A stretch of 64,000 bases of DNA, from the NCBI RefSeq assembly GCF_046480435.1, contig NZ_PKGC01000008.1. One strand, given 5' to 3'. Made by a program: the position numbers and the translations under genes. Below are positions 36,102 to 44,289 of the stretch, in pieces (position 1 is the first letter of the stretch; every line of letters begins with the position of its first letter). The notes under the pieces were generated by a model. The model had not been told where the DNA came from. It was given only the letters and a program-made list of their open reading frames with translations, and ran no database searches. The stretch is from Limnospira platensis. Lineage in GTDB: Bacteria > Cyanobacteriota > Cyanobacteriia > Cyanobacteriales > Microcoleaceae.

Positions 36102-36908
36102 ATGCAACAAATCTGGTCGCACAAACTCTTCCGATTCATTGCTGTATTCTGTCTCCTGCTTTCCACCTGGGCGATCGCACCAGTAGCCGGCGCTTACAAC
36201 AACCCCGAACTTCTACCCGAAGTCCAAACCCCGATCATAGATTTAGCCGAACTGCTGACAGACGTTCAAGAAGACCTGTTAGCCGAAGACCTGAAACAGT
36301 TTGAATCCCAAACTGGCTGGAAACTCAGGGTGCTAACTCAGTTCGATCGCACTCCCGGTCGCGCCGTCAAGGAATATTGGGGACTTGATGAACACAGTGT
36401 CCTATTGGTAGCTGATCAACGTGGCGGTAATATCCTTAACTTTAGTGTCGGTCGGGATCTATACGACCTGCTGACCCGAACCTTTTGGGTCGAACTTCAG
36501 ACCCGCTACGGTAATCAATACTTTGTCCGCGATAATGGCGAAGATCAATCAATATTGCAATCTATCGAAACCATTCAAACCTGTTTACTCAAAGACGGTG
36601 GTTGTCGAGTAGTTCCCGGTCTTCCCAGAGAACAATGGATTCTCACCTTAATCACCTCCGCCTTGGGTGGCGTAATTTGTGGTATTGCAGCTATTCCCCG
36701 TAAACCCGGACAAATTGTGGCTTGGCAATGGGCCTTAATCTTTTCTCCCCTGTGGGGCATTTTATTTATAGCCTTCGGTCTCGGTCCGGTAATTAGTCGC
36801 ACCTCCGATTGGGTTCCGGTAATTCGCAATGTCTCCGCTTTCTTAATCGCTGTTTTTGCGGCTTATTTAACCCCCGCATTTAACCACTCTTCCACCTCGG
36901 AAACTTAA
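36102..36908 (+). CDS. TPM-domain protein, Psb32/TLP18.3-like
   Basis: About 268 residues. A signal peptide or anchor (FIAVFCLLLSTWAIAPVAGA) precedes a TPM (TLP18.3/Psb32/MOLO-1) domain beginning TPIIDLAELLTDVQEDLLAEDLKQFESQTGWKLRV. Three hydrophobic segments lie near the C-terminus (ILTLITSALGGVICGIAAI; WALIFSPLWGILFIAFGL; VSAFLIAVFAAYL). In Synechocystis Psb32 protects photosystem II during assembly or repair; here the similarity is to that family and the exact role is inferred. ATG 36102 is preferred over the in-frame TTG at 36078. The thylakoid or plasma membrane with the domain in the lumen or periplasm is the expected location. Confidence 0.85.
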   Translation: MQQIWSHKLFRFIAVFCLLLSTWAIAPVAGAYNNPELLPEVQTPIIDLAELLTDVQEDLLAEDLKQFESQTGWKLRVLTQFDRTPGRAVKEYWGLDEHSVLLVADQRGGNILNFSVGRDLYDLLTRTFWVELQTRYGNQYFVRDNGEDQSILQSIETIQTCLLKDGGCRVVPGLPREQWILTLITSALGGVICGIAAIPRKPGQIVAWQWALIFSPLWGILFIAFGLGPVISRTSDWVPVIRNVSAFLIAVFAAYLTPAFNHSSTSET

Positions 36909-36927
36909 ACCTTTGAGCTATCAATTA

Positions 36928-36981
36928 GGGCGGGTTGAGCCTTGTTAAGCTGCCAATTAACCGTCATTTTCCGACCCGCCC
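36928..36981. repeat. Long-loop inverted repeat GGGCGGGT / ACCCGCCC (copy 1)
   Basis: GGGCGGGT (36928-36935) pairs with ACCCGCCC (36974-36981) across a loop of about 38 nt, between the convergent Psb32-like and hisS genes. A similar pair occurs at 40249-40303, in the same convergent setting, so this looks like a recurrent intergenic element, perhaps a bidirectional terminator. An A-run follows on the plus strand. Confidence 0.6.
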
Positions 36982-37103
36982 CTATCTGAAAAAATCACCC
37001 TTTTTAGCAACAATAATTATGGCACTTTAATCGCTCCCACCAGTTGTTTTAGCAATTAACCACCTCATTTTTCGTCAGCAAAATCCGCCCAACTCACTAA
37101 TAA

Positions 37104-38381
37104 TTAGCTGTTGGTAATTAACTGTTGTTTGATATCCTCAACGTTACCAATCAGATCAACTTGGTTTAACACGGTTTGCTCGCCACTTTTCAACCATTTG
37201 AGGTTCACAGTTCCGGCGATCGCCTCAGCATCTCCCAACACCAAACAAGCCCCAGCACCACTGCGATCGGCTCGTTTAAACTGTTTACTAAAAGCACTAC
37301 CACTCAGGTCTAATTCAACCCTCAAGCCCGCTTGACGCAGTTTTTGAGCCAAAATCAGACCATTAGCCTCAGCCTTTTCTCCGCGAGACACCAAATATAA
37401 TTGTGGGGTAACTTGTGGAGGTTGGTGCAATTGCTGAAGCAGAATAATTAAACGTTCCAAACCGATCGCCCAACCCACCGCCGGAACTGACGGGCCCCCA
37501 AGTTCCTGGACCAAACCATCATAGCGACCACCGCCGCAAACCGTAGCCTGAGCGCCAAGGTCATCAGAAATAATCTCAAAAGCAGTGTGGGTGTAATAGT
37601 CCAAACCGCGAACCAGTCGAGGATTTAGCGTGTAAGAAATCCCCAATTCCTTAATCAGATACTGCACCCGTTCAAAATGAGATTGCGATCGCTCTCCCAG
37701 ATAGTCCAAAATACTCGGAGCGTTGCGGGTAATTTCCTGGGTGCGTTCATCCTTACTATCCAAAATCCGCATCGGGTTACGGGTAAGGCGATCGCGAGAG
37801 TCTTGATCAAGTTCCCCGCTAAATGGTGTCAGATAATCAACCAACGCTTGACGATAATTTTGGCGATCGGTGCGATCGCCTACTGAATTAAGATTCAAAT
37901 GCAGATTGGTAATTCCCAAACTCTTGAGGATATCCACCGCCACCGCGATCACCTCCACATCAGCGCGGGGGTCATCACTACCGAGAACCTCCACCCCAAG
38001 TTGATGAAATTGTCGTTGTCGTCCCGCTTGAGGACGTTCGTAGCGAAACATCGGCCCCATATACCATAGTCGTTGTACACCAGGGTTAGCGTGTAGTTTC
38101 CGCTCAATATAAGCTCGCACCACCCCAGCCGTACCTTCAGGACGCAGAGTAATAGAGCGATCGCCGCGATCGCAGAAAGTGTACATCTCCTTTCCCACCA
38201 CATCCGTAGCCTCACCGATACCCCTTTCAAACAAGGCAGTTGGCTCAAAAATCGGTGTCCTGATTTCTTGATAATTCCCTCGCGCCAAAGTCTCCTCAGC
38301 CACAGAAGCCACCCACTGCCAATAACCGACTTCCTCCGGAAGGATGTCACGGGTTCCTCGTAAACTTTGAATTGATTCCAT
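37104..38381 (-). CDS. hisS: Histidine--tRNA ligase
   Basis: A 425-residue class II aminoacyl-tRNA synthetase that charges tRNA-His. Motif 1 lies around YQEIRTPIFEPTALFERGIGEATDVVGKEMYTF. Motif 2 is TLRPEGTAGVVRAYIE. The histidine-specific signatures VRGLDYYTHTAFEI and ATVCGGGRYDGL are both clear, and motif 3 is AVGWAIGLERL. The anticodon-binding domain follows (about 330-425, PQLYLVSRGEKAEANGLILAQKLR). The start at 38381 (MESIQSLRGTRDILPEE) is preferred; seven upstream in-frame codons are not conserved. Length is normal. Confidence 0.97.
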   Translation of the reverse strand: MESIQSLRGTRDILPEEVGYWQWVASVAEETLARGNYQEIRTPIFEPTALFERGIGEATDVVGKEMYTFCDRGDRSITLRPEGTAGVVRAYIERKLHANPGVQRLWYMGPMFRYERPQAGRQRQFHQLGVEVLGSDDPRADVEVIAVAVDILKSLGITNLHLNLNSVGDRTDRQNYRQALVDYLTPFSGELDQDSRDRLTRNPMRILDSKDERTQEITRNAPSILDYLGERSQSHFERVQYLIKELGISYTLNPRLVRGLDYYTHTAFEIISDDLGAQATVCGGGRYDGLVQELGGPSVPAVGWAIGLERLIILLQQLHQPPQVTPQLYLVSRGEKAEANGLILAQKLRQAGLRVELDLSGSAFSKQFKRADRSGAGACLVLGDAEAIAGTVNLKWLKSGEQTVLNQVDLIGNVEDIKQQLITNS

Positions 38382-38482
38382 CTCTATATATAATCCGTGC
38401 AAAAATAGGACTCACCGCCAGGAGCATGATCCCCACACTCAGGGAAGCCGTGAGCCTTCTGTACTGACCAATTTCCTGCTGA

Positions 38483-38794
38483 TCAATTGGTGTTTATCGT
38501 ATCTAAAGATTGCCAAGAACCATAGCGATCGCCATAATAAGCTAAAATCCGTTCAACTTGCGAGGGAATGTCCCCGTCAGGCGATTCGGAATATTCAATC
38601 GATAGGGCCGCGACTTGACTCGACCTAGGGTCAAATTTTGACGATTCCCAACCCTCGACATCTTTAGACATAGGCACTAAACCCGTCTGTACACCCTCCA
38701 CCTGTCGCAGGTGAGCAGCCACTTCTCGATAAACCGCTAAAGGTAATCGAGGACAGCAAAACTGATAACGGATTCTTGAGTCCATACTTGCCAT
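38483..38794 (-). CDS. Conserved hypothetical protein downstream of pedR-like gene
   Basis: About 103 residues, MASMDSRIRYQFCCPRLPLAVYREVAAHLRQVEGVQTGL... with SKFDPRSSQVAALSIEYSESPDGDIPSQVERILAYYGDRYGSW. It is soluble and alpha/beta in appearance, with no motif I know; I infer a lineage-restricted cyanobacterial family. It follows the LuxR-type gene with a gap of about 20 bp, or an 8-bp overlap if the upstream ATG at 38821 is used, so the two are probably co-transcribed. The ATG at 38794 gives the shorter, more typical N-terminus. Confidence 0.6.
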   Translation of the reverse strand: MASMDSRIRYQFCCPRLPLAVYREVAAHLRQVEGVQTGLVPMSKDVEGWESSKFDPRSSQVAALSIEYSESPDGDIPSQVERILAYYGDRYGSWQSLDTINTN

Positions 38795-38813
38795 GATGAT
38801 CAGTGATCTATAT

Positions 38814-39131
38814 TTACTCAACTACAGGAGAGGATACAGTTTCATCAACACTATCAGTTAATTCTACTGATGATTCTGGTTCTGGTAGGGTGCAGCAATT
38901 GATATTATCAATGCAAACTTTACCCCATTGCAAAGACCAGCGGACCAACTCCACCCGATTACCTGTCGAGGTTTTAGTCAGGATGTTACTTATGTGGTTA
39001 TCTACTGTACGTTTGCTGATTTCCAGCTTTTCCGCGATTTCCTGGTTAGTCAAACCGATCGCCACCAGTTCCACAACCTGTAATTCTCTTTCCGAGAGGG
39101 AGACAGGGGATTTGAATTTACTGTCGGACAT
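38814..39131 (-). CDS. pedR: Orphan LuxR-type HTH regulator, PedR-like
   Basis: A 105-residue single-domain regulator. The GerE/LuxR helix-turn-helix (residues about 11-70) reads LSERELQVVELVAIGLTNQEIAEKLEISKRTVDNHISNILTK. No receiver domain precedes it. Synechocystis PedR has the same minimal build and answers to photosynthetic electron flow, probably through a redox-sensitive cysteine. Here two adjacent cysteines (INCCTL) and another (GKVCIDN) in the tail could serve, but this is inference. The last about 25 residues are acidic and Ser/Val-rich. The symbol is by resemblance, so treat it as tentative. Confidence 0.7.
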   Translation of the reverse strand: MSDSKFKSPVSLSERELQVVELVAIGLTNQEIAEKLEISKRTVDNHISNILTKTSTGNRVELVRWSLQWGKVCIDNINCCTLPEPESSVELTDSVDETVSSPVVE

Positions 39132-39260
39132 AAGGGTATCCTATCTCTGCATATTTACTTAGCTATCACCATTTTAAACTGTACAATCCATTTGCGTCTT
39201 CTAACCTCAGATGCTTCTGCCCCAGCGCAGATTCTGTGAACTCTATTTTTGACAGTCAAG

Positions 39261-40235
39261 ATGAATCATTCTCGCGTTATTTGCCTCGGTGAAATTTTAT
39301 TTGATTGCTTGGCAGACGAGCCTAACCAGTCCTGGGGAGAAGTTAAATCTTGGACCGCTCACCCGGGAGGGGCTCCCGCTAATGTCGCTTGTGCTTTGGT
39401 GAAATTGGGAACCTCTGCCGGCTTTATTGGCGCGGTCGGTTCCGATGAAGGCGGCGATCGCCTCCTGGGGTTTCTTCAATTGGTTGGCGTTGATACCACC
39501 GGCATTCAAAGACATCCATCAGCACCCACACGACGGGTTTATGTGTTGCGTTCAAGCACTGGTGAGCGAGAGTTTGCCGGATTTGGCAATCTCAATACTA
39601 TTGATTTCGCTGATGCCTATTTGCAAGCCCAAGCCATACCAGAGTCTTTGTTTGTAAATGCTGACTTTTTGGTGTTGGGTACATTGGAACTCGCCTATCA
39701 GGAAACCCGCCACGCTATCACTCATGCTTTGAAGTTAGCCGATCGCTATAATCTCAAGATTTTAGTAGATATTAACTGGCGACCGAATTTTTGGCCAGAC
39801 CCGGAAGCAGCCAAACCCCTAATTATGGATTTGCTCAAACAGGTTGATTTTGTCAAATTATCAGAGTCTGAAAGTATCTGGCTATTTGATACCACTGATC
39901 CTGGTACCATTAACTATCGCCTAAACTCCGTGGAAGGGGTGCTAATTACTAAAGGCGATCGCGGTTGTTCTTACTGTCTCGGAGATCATGAGGGTTATTT
40001 TCCCGGATTTTCTGTGGCAGTTCAAGATACCACTGGCGCAGGTGATGGCTTTGTGGCTGGCTTTATTCACCAAGTTTTGCAGTTGGGTATCCCTAGCCTC
40101 CAGAACCCAGAAACCCCTAGGGCGATCGTTACCTATGCTAGTGCAGTGGGAGCCTTGGTTACTACTGAATTAGGGGCGATCGCAGCCCAACCCACCGCCG
40201 CCGAAGTTGACGATTTTCTCAAACAGCAGCCATAG
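39261..40235 (+). CDS. PfkB-family carbohydrate kinase, probable fructokinase
   Basis: A 324-residue ribokinase-fold sugar kinase. It starts MNHSRVICLGEILFDCLADEP. Early motif 1 is HPGGAPANVACALVKLGTSAGFIGAVGSDEGG, and the C-terminal catalytic signature is DTTGAGDGFVAGF, whose Asp is the base. GEILFDC and the GGAPANVA pattern fit fructokinases, which phosphorylate fructose from sucrose breakdown, though other sugars are possible. ATG 39261 is chosen over the TTG at 39249. It sits between the pedR-like operon, which is divergent, and frp, which is convergent. Confidence 0.9.
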   Translation: MNHSRVICLGEILFDCLADEPNQSWGEVKSWTAHPGGAPANVACALVKLGTSAGFIGAVGSDEGGDRLLGFLQLVGVDTTGIQRHPSAPTRRVYVLRSSTGEREFAGFGNLNTIDFADAYLQAQAIPESLFVNADFLVLGTLELAYQETRHAITHALKLADRYNLKILVDINWRPNFWPDPEAAKPLIMDLLKQVDFVKLSESESIWLFDTTDPGTINYRLNSVEGVLITKGDRGCSYCLGDHEGYFPGFSVAVQDTTGAGDGFVAGFIHQVLQLGIPSLQNPETPRAIVTYASAVGALVTTELGAIAAQPTAAEVDDFLKQQP

Positions 40236-40248
40236 CCACTCAAATTGG

Positions 40249-40303
40249 GGGCGGGTTCAGTAATCAGTTTTGATTCTCAACAGTCCAACTACTCAACCCG
40301 CCC
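40249..40303. repeat. Long-loop inverted repeat GGGCGGGTT / AACCCGCCC (copy 2)
   Basis: Nine-base perfect arms (40249-40257 and 40295-40303) with a loop of about 37 nt lie between the convergent fructokinase and frp genes. Arm sequence, loop length and setting resemble copy 1 at 36928-36981. Loops differ in sequence, so arm conservation suggests function or a shared mobile origin. Confidence 0.6.
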
Positions 40304-40323
40304 TTATTCAATAGGTGCGAGAA

Positions 40324-40644
40324 TTAGAGCCTAGTCAAAGCCGAGATTTTCGCTAATTTATCTTGACCCAAAACCTGTAATTCTTCCAGGCTTAACCATC
40401 CCTGTTTAACTAATGTGGCTAACACAAACACACTGGCAGCATCTCTATAGTCATACTTACCATCAATCTCGTGTCTTCTGGCACTCAAAAAATCATGCAA
40501 TTTCCACACCTCGTCAATTTCTGTGAGATTAAACGCTTTTTGTTTAACCTCATCAATCAGAATCTTAACCTCCCGCTCATAAGCGTTATGTAAGGCATCT
40601 ACAGCCGCGTTTTTATCCTGTTCAGACCAATTAATTTCACTCAC
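40324..40644 (-). CDS. frp: Fluorescence recovery protein
   Basis: A 106-residue all-helical protein that binds activated, red OCP, speeds its return to the orange form and detaches it from the phycobilisome, ending photoprotection. The family hallmark WKLHDFLSARRHEIDGKYD is present: W47, D51 and R57 match residues W50, D54 and R60 of the Synechocystis protein, which are needed for dimerisation and OCP contact. Length and the IDEVW start of the motif agree with the family. It lies downstream of ocp on the same strand, 390 bp away. A hairpin after ocp suggests it is mainly transcribed from its own promoter. Confidence 0.95.
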   Translation of the reverse strand: MSEINWSEQDKNAAVDALHNAYEREVKILIDEVKQKAFNLTEIDEVWKLHDFLSARRHEIDGKYDYRDAASVFVLATLVKQGWLSLEELQVLGQDKLAKISALTRL

Positions 40645-41035
40645 TTATCATTACCTAATTGAGCATTACCACAGCCGATATTTGCTCGATATTAGTGCGC
40701 GAGTACCGTAGAATATATCTAGGCAATAAATAGGTGCTATTAATCATCATAATATAGCCATCATAAATATCCGATAAATCATTATGAACTTTCTATCCTG
40801 TGGTTGTAATTTTATCTGAACCGCTGGTTGTTCACAAATCATTTCATAATGCTATATTAAACACTGTCTTTACCTACCTACCTACTTAACTTACCCTCAA
40901 GTAACTTTTTACTGCCCGTAGCACTACAATGATCGCCACATTCAATCGATGGGGAATCGACTTTATCCCCAGCAGAAAAGGGAGCGCTTTTGCTTAGAAA
41001 ACGCTCGCCTATATAATTTCTAGGTGAACTCTATT
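40645..41035 (-). other. ocp-frp intergenic region
   Basis: A gap of 390 bp between ocp and frp. Next to ocp it has a terminator-like hairpin (40982-41006). Further on it is AT-rich and must contain the frp promoter. No ORF or RNA gene is seen. Confidence 0.5.
40982..41006 (-). terminator. Hairpin downstream of ocp
   Basis: In the ocp transcript GAGCGTTTT pairs with AAAAGCGCTC (one bulged base), about 30 nt past the stop. It is followed by CCCTTTTCTG, a short U-tract. It looks like a partial intrinsic terminator that would uncouple frp from ocp. Confidence 0.55.
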
Positions 41036-41995
41036 CTAGCGCACCAAGTTCAACAACTCTTTGGGAGATGCTAACAAATCGATCGCCACAAAGAAAACCT
41101 TATTTTCTGGGTTCAGCAAGAAGCGCCAAGCAATATTCATCCCCACATTACCACCAAACCAGGGAGTTTGCACTTTACCAGTAACCTTAATCTGAGTATA
41201 GCCATCTTCCGTCGGTTCAGAAACACCTCGTTCTGGGATTAACTTCAGGTTCTGGCATTCTTCCCGGAAGAACCGCAGCACATTCTCTTTACCAACAATT
41301 GGTTTTTGGAAAGGAGGTTGTAAAGCTCCATCTTCTGCAAACAGACTAATTAAGTTATCAAAATCGTTAGCATTCAAGTTGTCCATGTATTGCAGGACTG
41401 TGGAATTGGTCACACCTTCGATTTGAACTTTAGTCCGTTGGGACATCTCTTGAGGAGGTACAACAGGTTCTGCTACCCGTTGATAGCTGCCTAATTTGCT
41501 GGTATCGAACCCCATATCAACAACACAATTACGCAGCACCGTGATTTGTTGACCTGGATCAATACCTTGAATAGTCACTAGGATAGCGTTGGCGTTAGCT
41601 GAGAGTTTGTAGCCTTCGGGAATGGGCGCAACAAGTCCTTGATCCATGAAACGCCCTAGTTCATACCAGAAACCCAGCTTGATATTAGGAGACCAACTAG
41701 CATAGGTACGACAAATGGGAGTATCTGTCCGGTTCGCCAGGTCACACATAGCCTGGGTTTGCTGTAGGGGGGTCATCTGCCGAATTTCCTGTAGGGTGTT
41801 TTCAGCAAACTGCATATTCGCAGCCCCAGGAGCAGCAATGGTGATGGTTTTACCCATTTCCAGATACGCAAACCAAATGAGAGCCAGTTGATCTTCGGCA
41901 CTAAGCTGCTTGAACCGAGCGATCGTCGCCGGAACTACGTCAGCCGCTAGGGTTTCTGGAAAAATGCTACGAGCCGAGTCAATGGTGAATGGCAT
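41036..41995 (-). CDS. ocp: Orange carotenoid protein
   Basis: A 319-residue OCP that binds a ketocarotenoid and, after blue-green light, binds phycobilisomes to dissipate excess energy as heat. The N-terminal helical domain (about 15-165) and the C-terminal NTF2-like domain (about 195-319) are both complete. Key residues are visible: R155 of the interdomain salt bridge and phycobilisome contact, plus Y203 and W290, which hydrogen-bond the carotenoid keto group. The joining linker (about 165-195) is present. It is therefore a full-length OCP1-type protein, not an HCP or CTDH fragment. It is divergent from the CYTH gene, with its promoter in 41996-42195. Confidence 0.98.
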   Translation of the reverse strand: MPFTIDSARSIFPETLAADVVPATIARFKQLSAEDQLALIWFAYLEMGKTITIAAPGAANMQFAENTLQEIRQMTPLQQTQAMCDLANRTDTPICRTYASWSPNIKLGFWYELGRFMDQGLVAPIPEGYKLSANANAILVTIQGIDPGQQITVLRNCVVDMGFDTSKLGSYQRVAEPVVPPQEMSQRTKVQIEGVTNSTVLQYMDNLNANDFDNLISLFAEDGALQPPFQKPIVGKENVLRFFREECQNLKLIPERGVSEPTEDGYTQIKVTGKVQTPWFGGNVGMNIAWRFLLNPENKVFFVAIDLLASPKELLNLVR

Positions 41996-42195
41996 TATGT
42001 GTACCTCTACTTCAATTTCTGTTAAAGCAACTTTACCATACTTAACAAAAATTTACAAGTTTAGGTATCTGAGAATGCAGAATTTTTTTTTATACCACCG
42101 ATTTAGTCAGGGGAGGGCTTAACTGTTCACCCTTTCACCCGGATCAGGGATACAATAGGCGCACAGCTTGGTAAATTGGGCAAATTGACTAAAAT

Positions 42196-42669
42196 ATGGC
42201 AGTTGAGATCGAACGTAAATTTTTAGTGCGCGGCGACCAGTGGCGATCGCTTTCTGTGGGAATGGTTTACCGTCAGGGCTATATCACCACCACCCCAGAA
42301 AAAACCGTCCGAGTCCGCATCGCCGGAAATCAGGGCTATTTGACCATTAAGGGCGCTTCTGAGGGCTATCAGCGCGCCGAGTTTGAATATCTGATTCCCA
42401 TTGAGGATGCCGAACAGATGTTATCTAGTTTATGCGTTGGCCCTCTCATTGAAAAGAAACGCTATAAAATTCCCATCGGTGATCTGATCTGGGAAGTTGA
42501 CGAATTTTTCGGGGATAATCAGGGGTTAATTTTAGCGGAAGTGGAATTAAACAGCCCCGATCAGGCTTTCGAGTTACCAGAATGGATCGGGGAAGAAGTT
42601 AGTCACGATTACCGCTATTATAACGCTAATTTAACCAAGTTTCCCTATACTCAGTGGCCTATCAAGTGA
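42196..42669 (+). CDS. CYTH-domain inorganic triphosphatase-like protein
   Basis: A 157-residue protein of the CYTH superfamily (triphosphate tunnel metalloenzymes). It begins MAVEIERKFLV with the signature ExExK (E4, E6, K8). Later strands carry the expected basic residues (TVRVRIAGNQGYLTIKG; EKKRYKIP) and acidic pairs (WEVDEFFGDNQGLILAEVEL). Short bacterial members hydrolyse inorganic tripolyphosphate; an adenylate cyclase or thiamine-triphosphatase role is less likely at this length. It is the first gene of a two-gene unit with the YbjN-like gene, gap 11 bp. Confidence 0.92.
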   Translation: MAVEIERKFLVRGDQWRSLSVGMVYRQGYITTTPEKTVRVRIAGNQGYLTIKGASEGYQRAEFEYLIPIEDAEQMLSSLCVGPLIEKKRYKIPIGDLIWEVDEFFGDNQGLILAEVELNSPDQAFELPEWIGEEVSHDYRYYNANLTKFPYTQWPIK

Positions 42670-42680
42670 GGACAACAATC

Positions 42681-43121
42681 ATGGAATTTCAGACCCAAGT
42701 TCAACGAGAATGTTATGAACAGGTCGCTATCTGGATGGAGGAGATGTTCACTCAGTATCCTTGGGAAAAATTAGACGATCCTGGCTTTGGTTTATTTCTG
42801 GGTTCCGCCTGGGTAGAAGTGCGAATTTACCCCTGGCACGAAGATGCTGTCATTGAAACGCGATCGCTCGTAGTTCAAGGGGCAGAAATTACCCCGGAAT
42901 TGATGCAATTTTTATTATTGAAAAATTCTCAAATGCGCTTTGGTGGTTTTGCGATCGATGACCATGATCATATTTACCTTAGCCATACCATAGTCGGTTC
43001 AACCTGTGACCCAGGAGAATTAGAGTCCTCAGTTTTATCTGTCTTAGAAACAGCCGATGATTTTGATGATCAAATCATCCAGAAGTGGGGCGGAAAAAGG
43101 GCTTTAGACATTGTACCATAA
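42681..43121 (+). CDS. YbjN/T3SS-chaperone-like protein
   Basis: A 146-residue soluble protein, MEFQTQVQRECYEQVAIWMEEMF..., with the pattern of cyanobacterial YbjN-domain proteins (type III chaperone-like fold). Beta strands VEVRIYPW and AVIETRSLVVQGAEITPELMQFLL are followed by LRFGGFAIDD-like and IYLSHTIVG strands. Its role is unknown; in plants and cyanobacteria relatives act in protein assembly or stress responses. ATG 42681 has a GAGG ribosome site formed by the end of the CYTH gene, so translational coupling is likely; the upstream in-frame extension is rejected. It converges with tyrA. Confidence 0.75.
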   Translation: MEFQTQVQRECYEQVAIWMEEMFTQYPWEKLDDPGFGLFLGSAWVEVRIYPWHEDAVIETRSLVVQGAEITPELMQFLLLKNSQMRFGGFAIDDHDHIYLSHTIVGSTCDPGELESSVLSVLETADDFDDQIIQKWGGKRALDIVP

Positions 43122-43164
43122 TCGTTTGGCTACCAACCATAAAACTAGGGCATTATCCCGAATC

Positions 43165-44052
43165 TTAACAATTAAACCGCGATCGCCCTTGTTGAGTTGC
43201 CGTTAAATACTGTTCTAAAGTCTCCCAGTCTTCCTGTTGAATGGCGAGTGTAATTTTATCTAAACTTTCGCGATAATTAGACAAAGACTTTAACACAGCT
43301 TCCCGATTATACTTAGCCATCATCACCCCTAACTCAGGGTTCCCACCACCCACGCGGCTGGTGTCTCGAAACCCAGAACTTGCTAGTTGATAAGCCAGAG
43401 CCAGGATCTCCTGATTGTCCTCAGTAGCCGTCGCAGCAATGAGACTAGCGCTAACCATGACCGGGAGATGAGAGATCCAAGCTACCGCCCGATCATGGTC
43501 CATGGGGGAAGATTGATAAACCCTCGCGCCTAGTAAATTAGCGATCGCCACCACTACCTCCGTCGCTTCTGGGGGGGTTGTTTCCGTGGGAGTAATCACA
43601 TAGGGTCGCCCTACAAATAACTTGAACTGTGCCGCATCAATACCACTATAAGCTGTTCCCGCCATGGGATGTCCTCCCACAAAGTTCCGCCAGAGGGGTG
43701 ATATCATATCAACAATAGGAGTTTTTACCGAACCGACATCTGTTAAAATGGCGTGAGGATTCAGGTGTTCCAATAGTTGTTGAACCGTAGAAGCGATCGC
43801 CCCAATGGGGGTACAAATAAACACAATATCCGCCCTAGCCATCAACGACAAACTACAAGAGGCTTCATCAACCGCCCCCATAGCGATCGCCCGGCTGCAG
43901 GTAGACTGGCGGCGAGAAACCCCCAACACCCGCCCCCCCTGTAGCACTGATTCTTCCAGAGGTTCAGTTAATCCCTTCCCCTCCCACAAAGAACGCAAAT
44001 CCAAGCCTAGGGAACCGCCAATTAAACCCAATCCGACAATACCAATGTTCAT
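43165..44052 (-). CDS. tyrA: Prephenate/arogenate dehydrogenase
   Basis: A 295-residue TyrA of tyrosine synthesis, performing NAD(P)-dependent oxidative decarboxylation of prephenate or arogenate. The Rossmann dinucleotide loop is GIVGLGLIGGSLG. Further motifs are DVGSVKTPIVD, FVGGHPMAGTAYSGID with the conserved HPMAG, and DHDRAVAWISHLP. Cyanobacterial enzymes usually prefer arogenate and NADP, but this cannot be told from the sequence alone. ATG 44052 follows an in-frame GTG at 44055; the ATG is preferred. The C-terminal part lacks an ACT domain, the usual state in cyanobacteria. Confidence 0.94.
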   Translation of the reverse strand: MNIGIVGLGLIGGSLGLDLRSLWEGKGLTEPLEESVLQGGRVLGVSRRQSTCSRAIAMGAVDEASCSLSLMARADIVFICTPIGAIASTVQQLLEHLNPHAILTDVGSVKTPIVDMISPLWRNFVGGHPMAGTAYSGIDAAQFKLFVGRPYVITPTETTPPEATEVVVAIANLLGARVYQSSPMDHDRAVAWISHLPVMVSASLIAATATEDNQEILALAYQLASSGFRDTSRVGGGNPELGVMMAKYNREAVLKSLSNYRESLDKITLAIQQEDWETLEQYLTATQQGRSRFNC

Positions 44053-44289
44053 CACTTACCATTCATCTTTAATCGGCGATCGCTGCCCTGAGTTTACCTG
44101 TGAAACTGGCAGCCCAAATGCACAACCAAATAACTTTAATTAATTCCCAATCAAGCAAATTTTGGGAAAATTGTCAACCCAAAACCCCATAGAGATTTGT
44201 GACATCAACTCAACGAATTGACAGATCCCCCCCAAATTTTGATAGAATAACAGTTTAATTTGCCGATATTAAACGGGAGCCAAAAAGGC

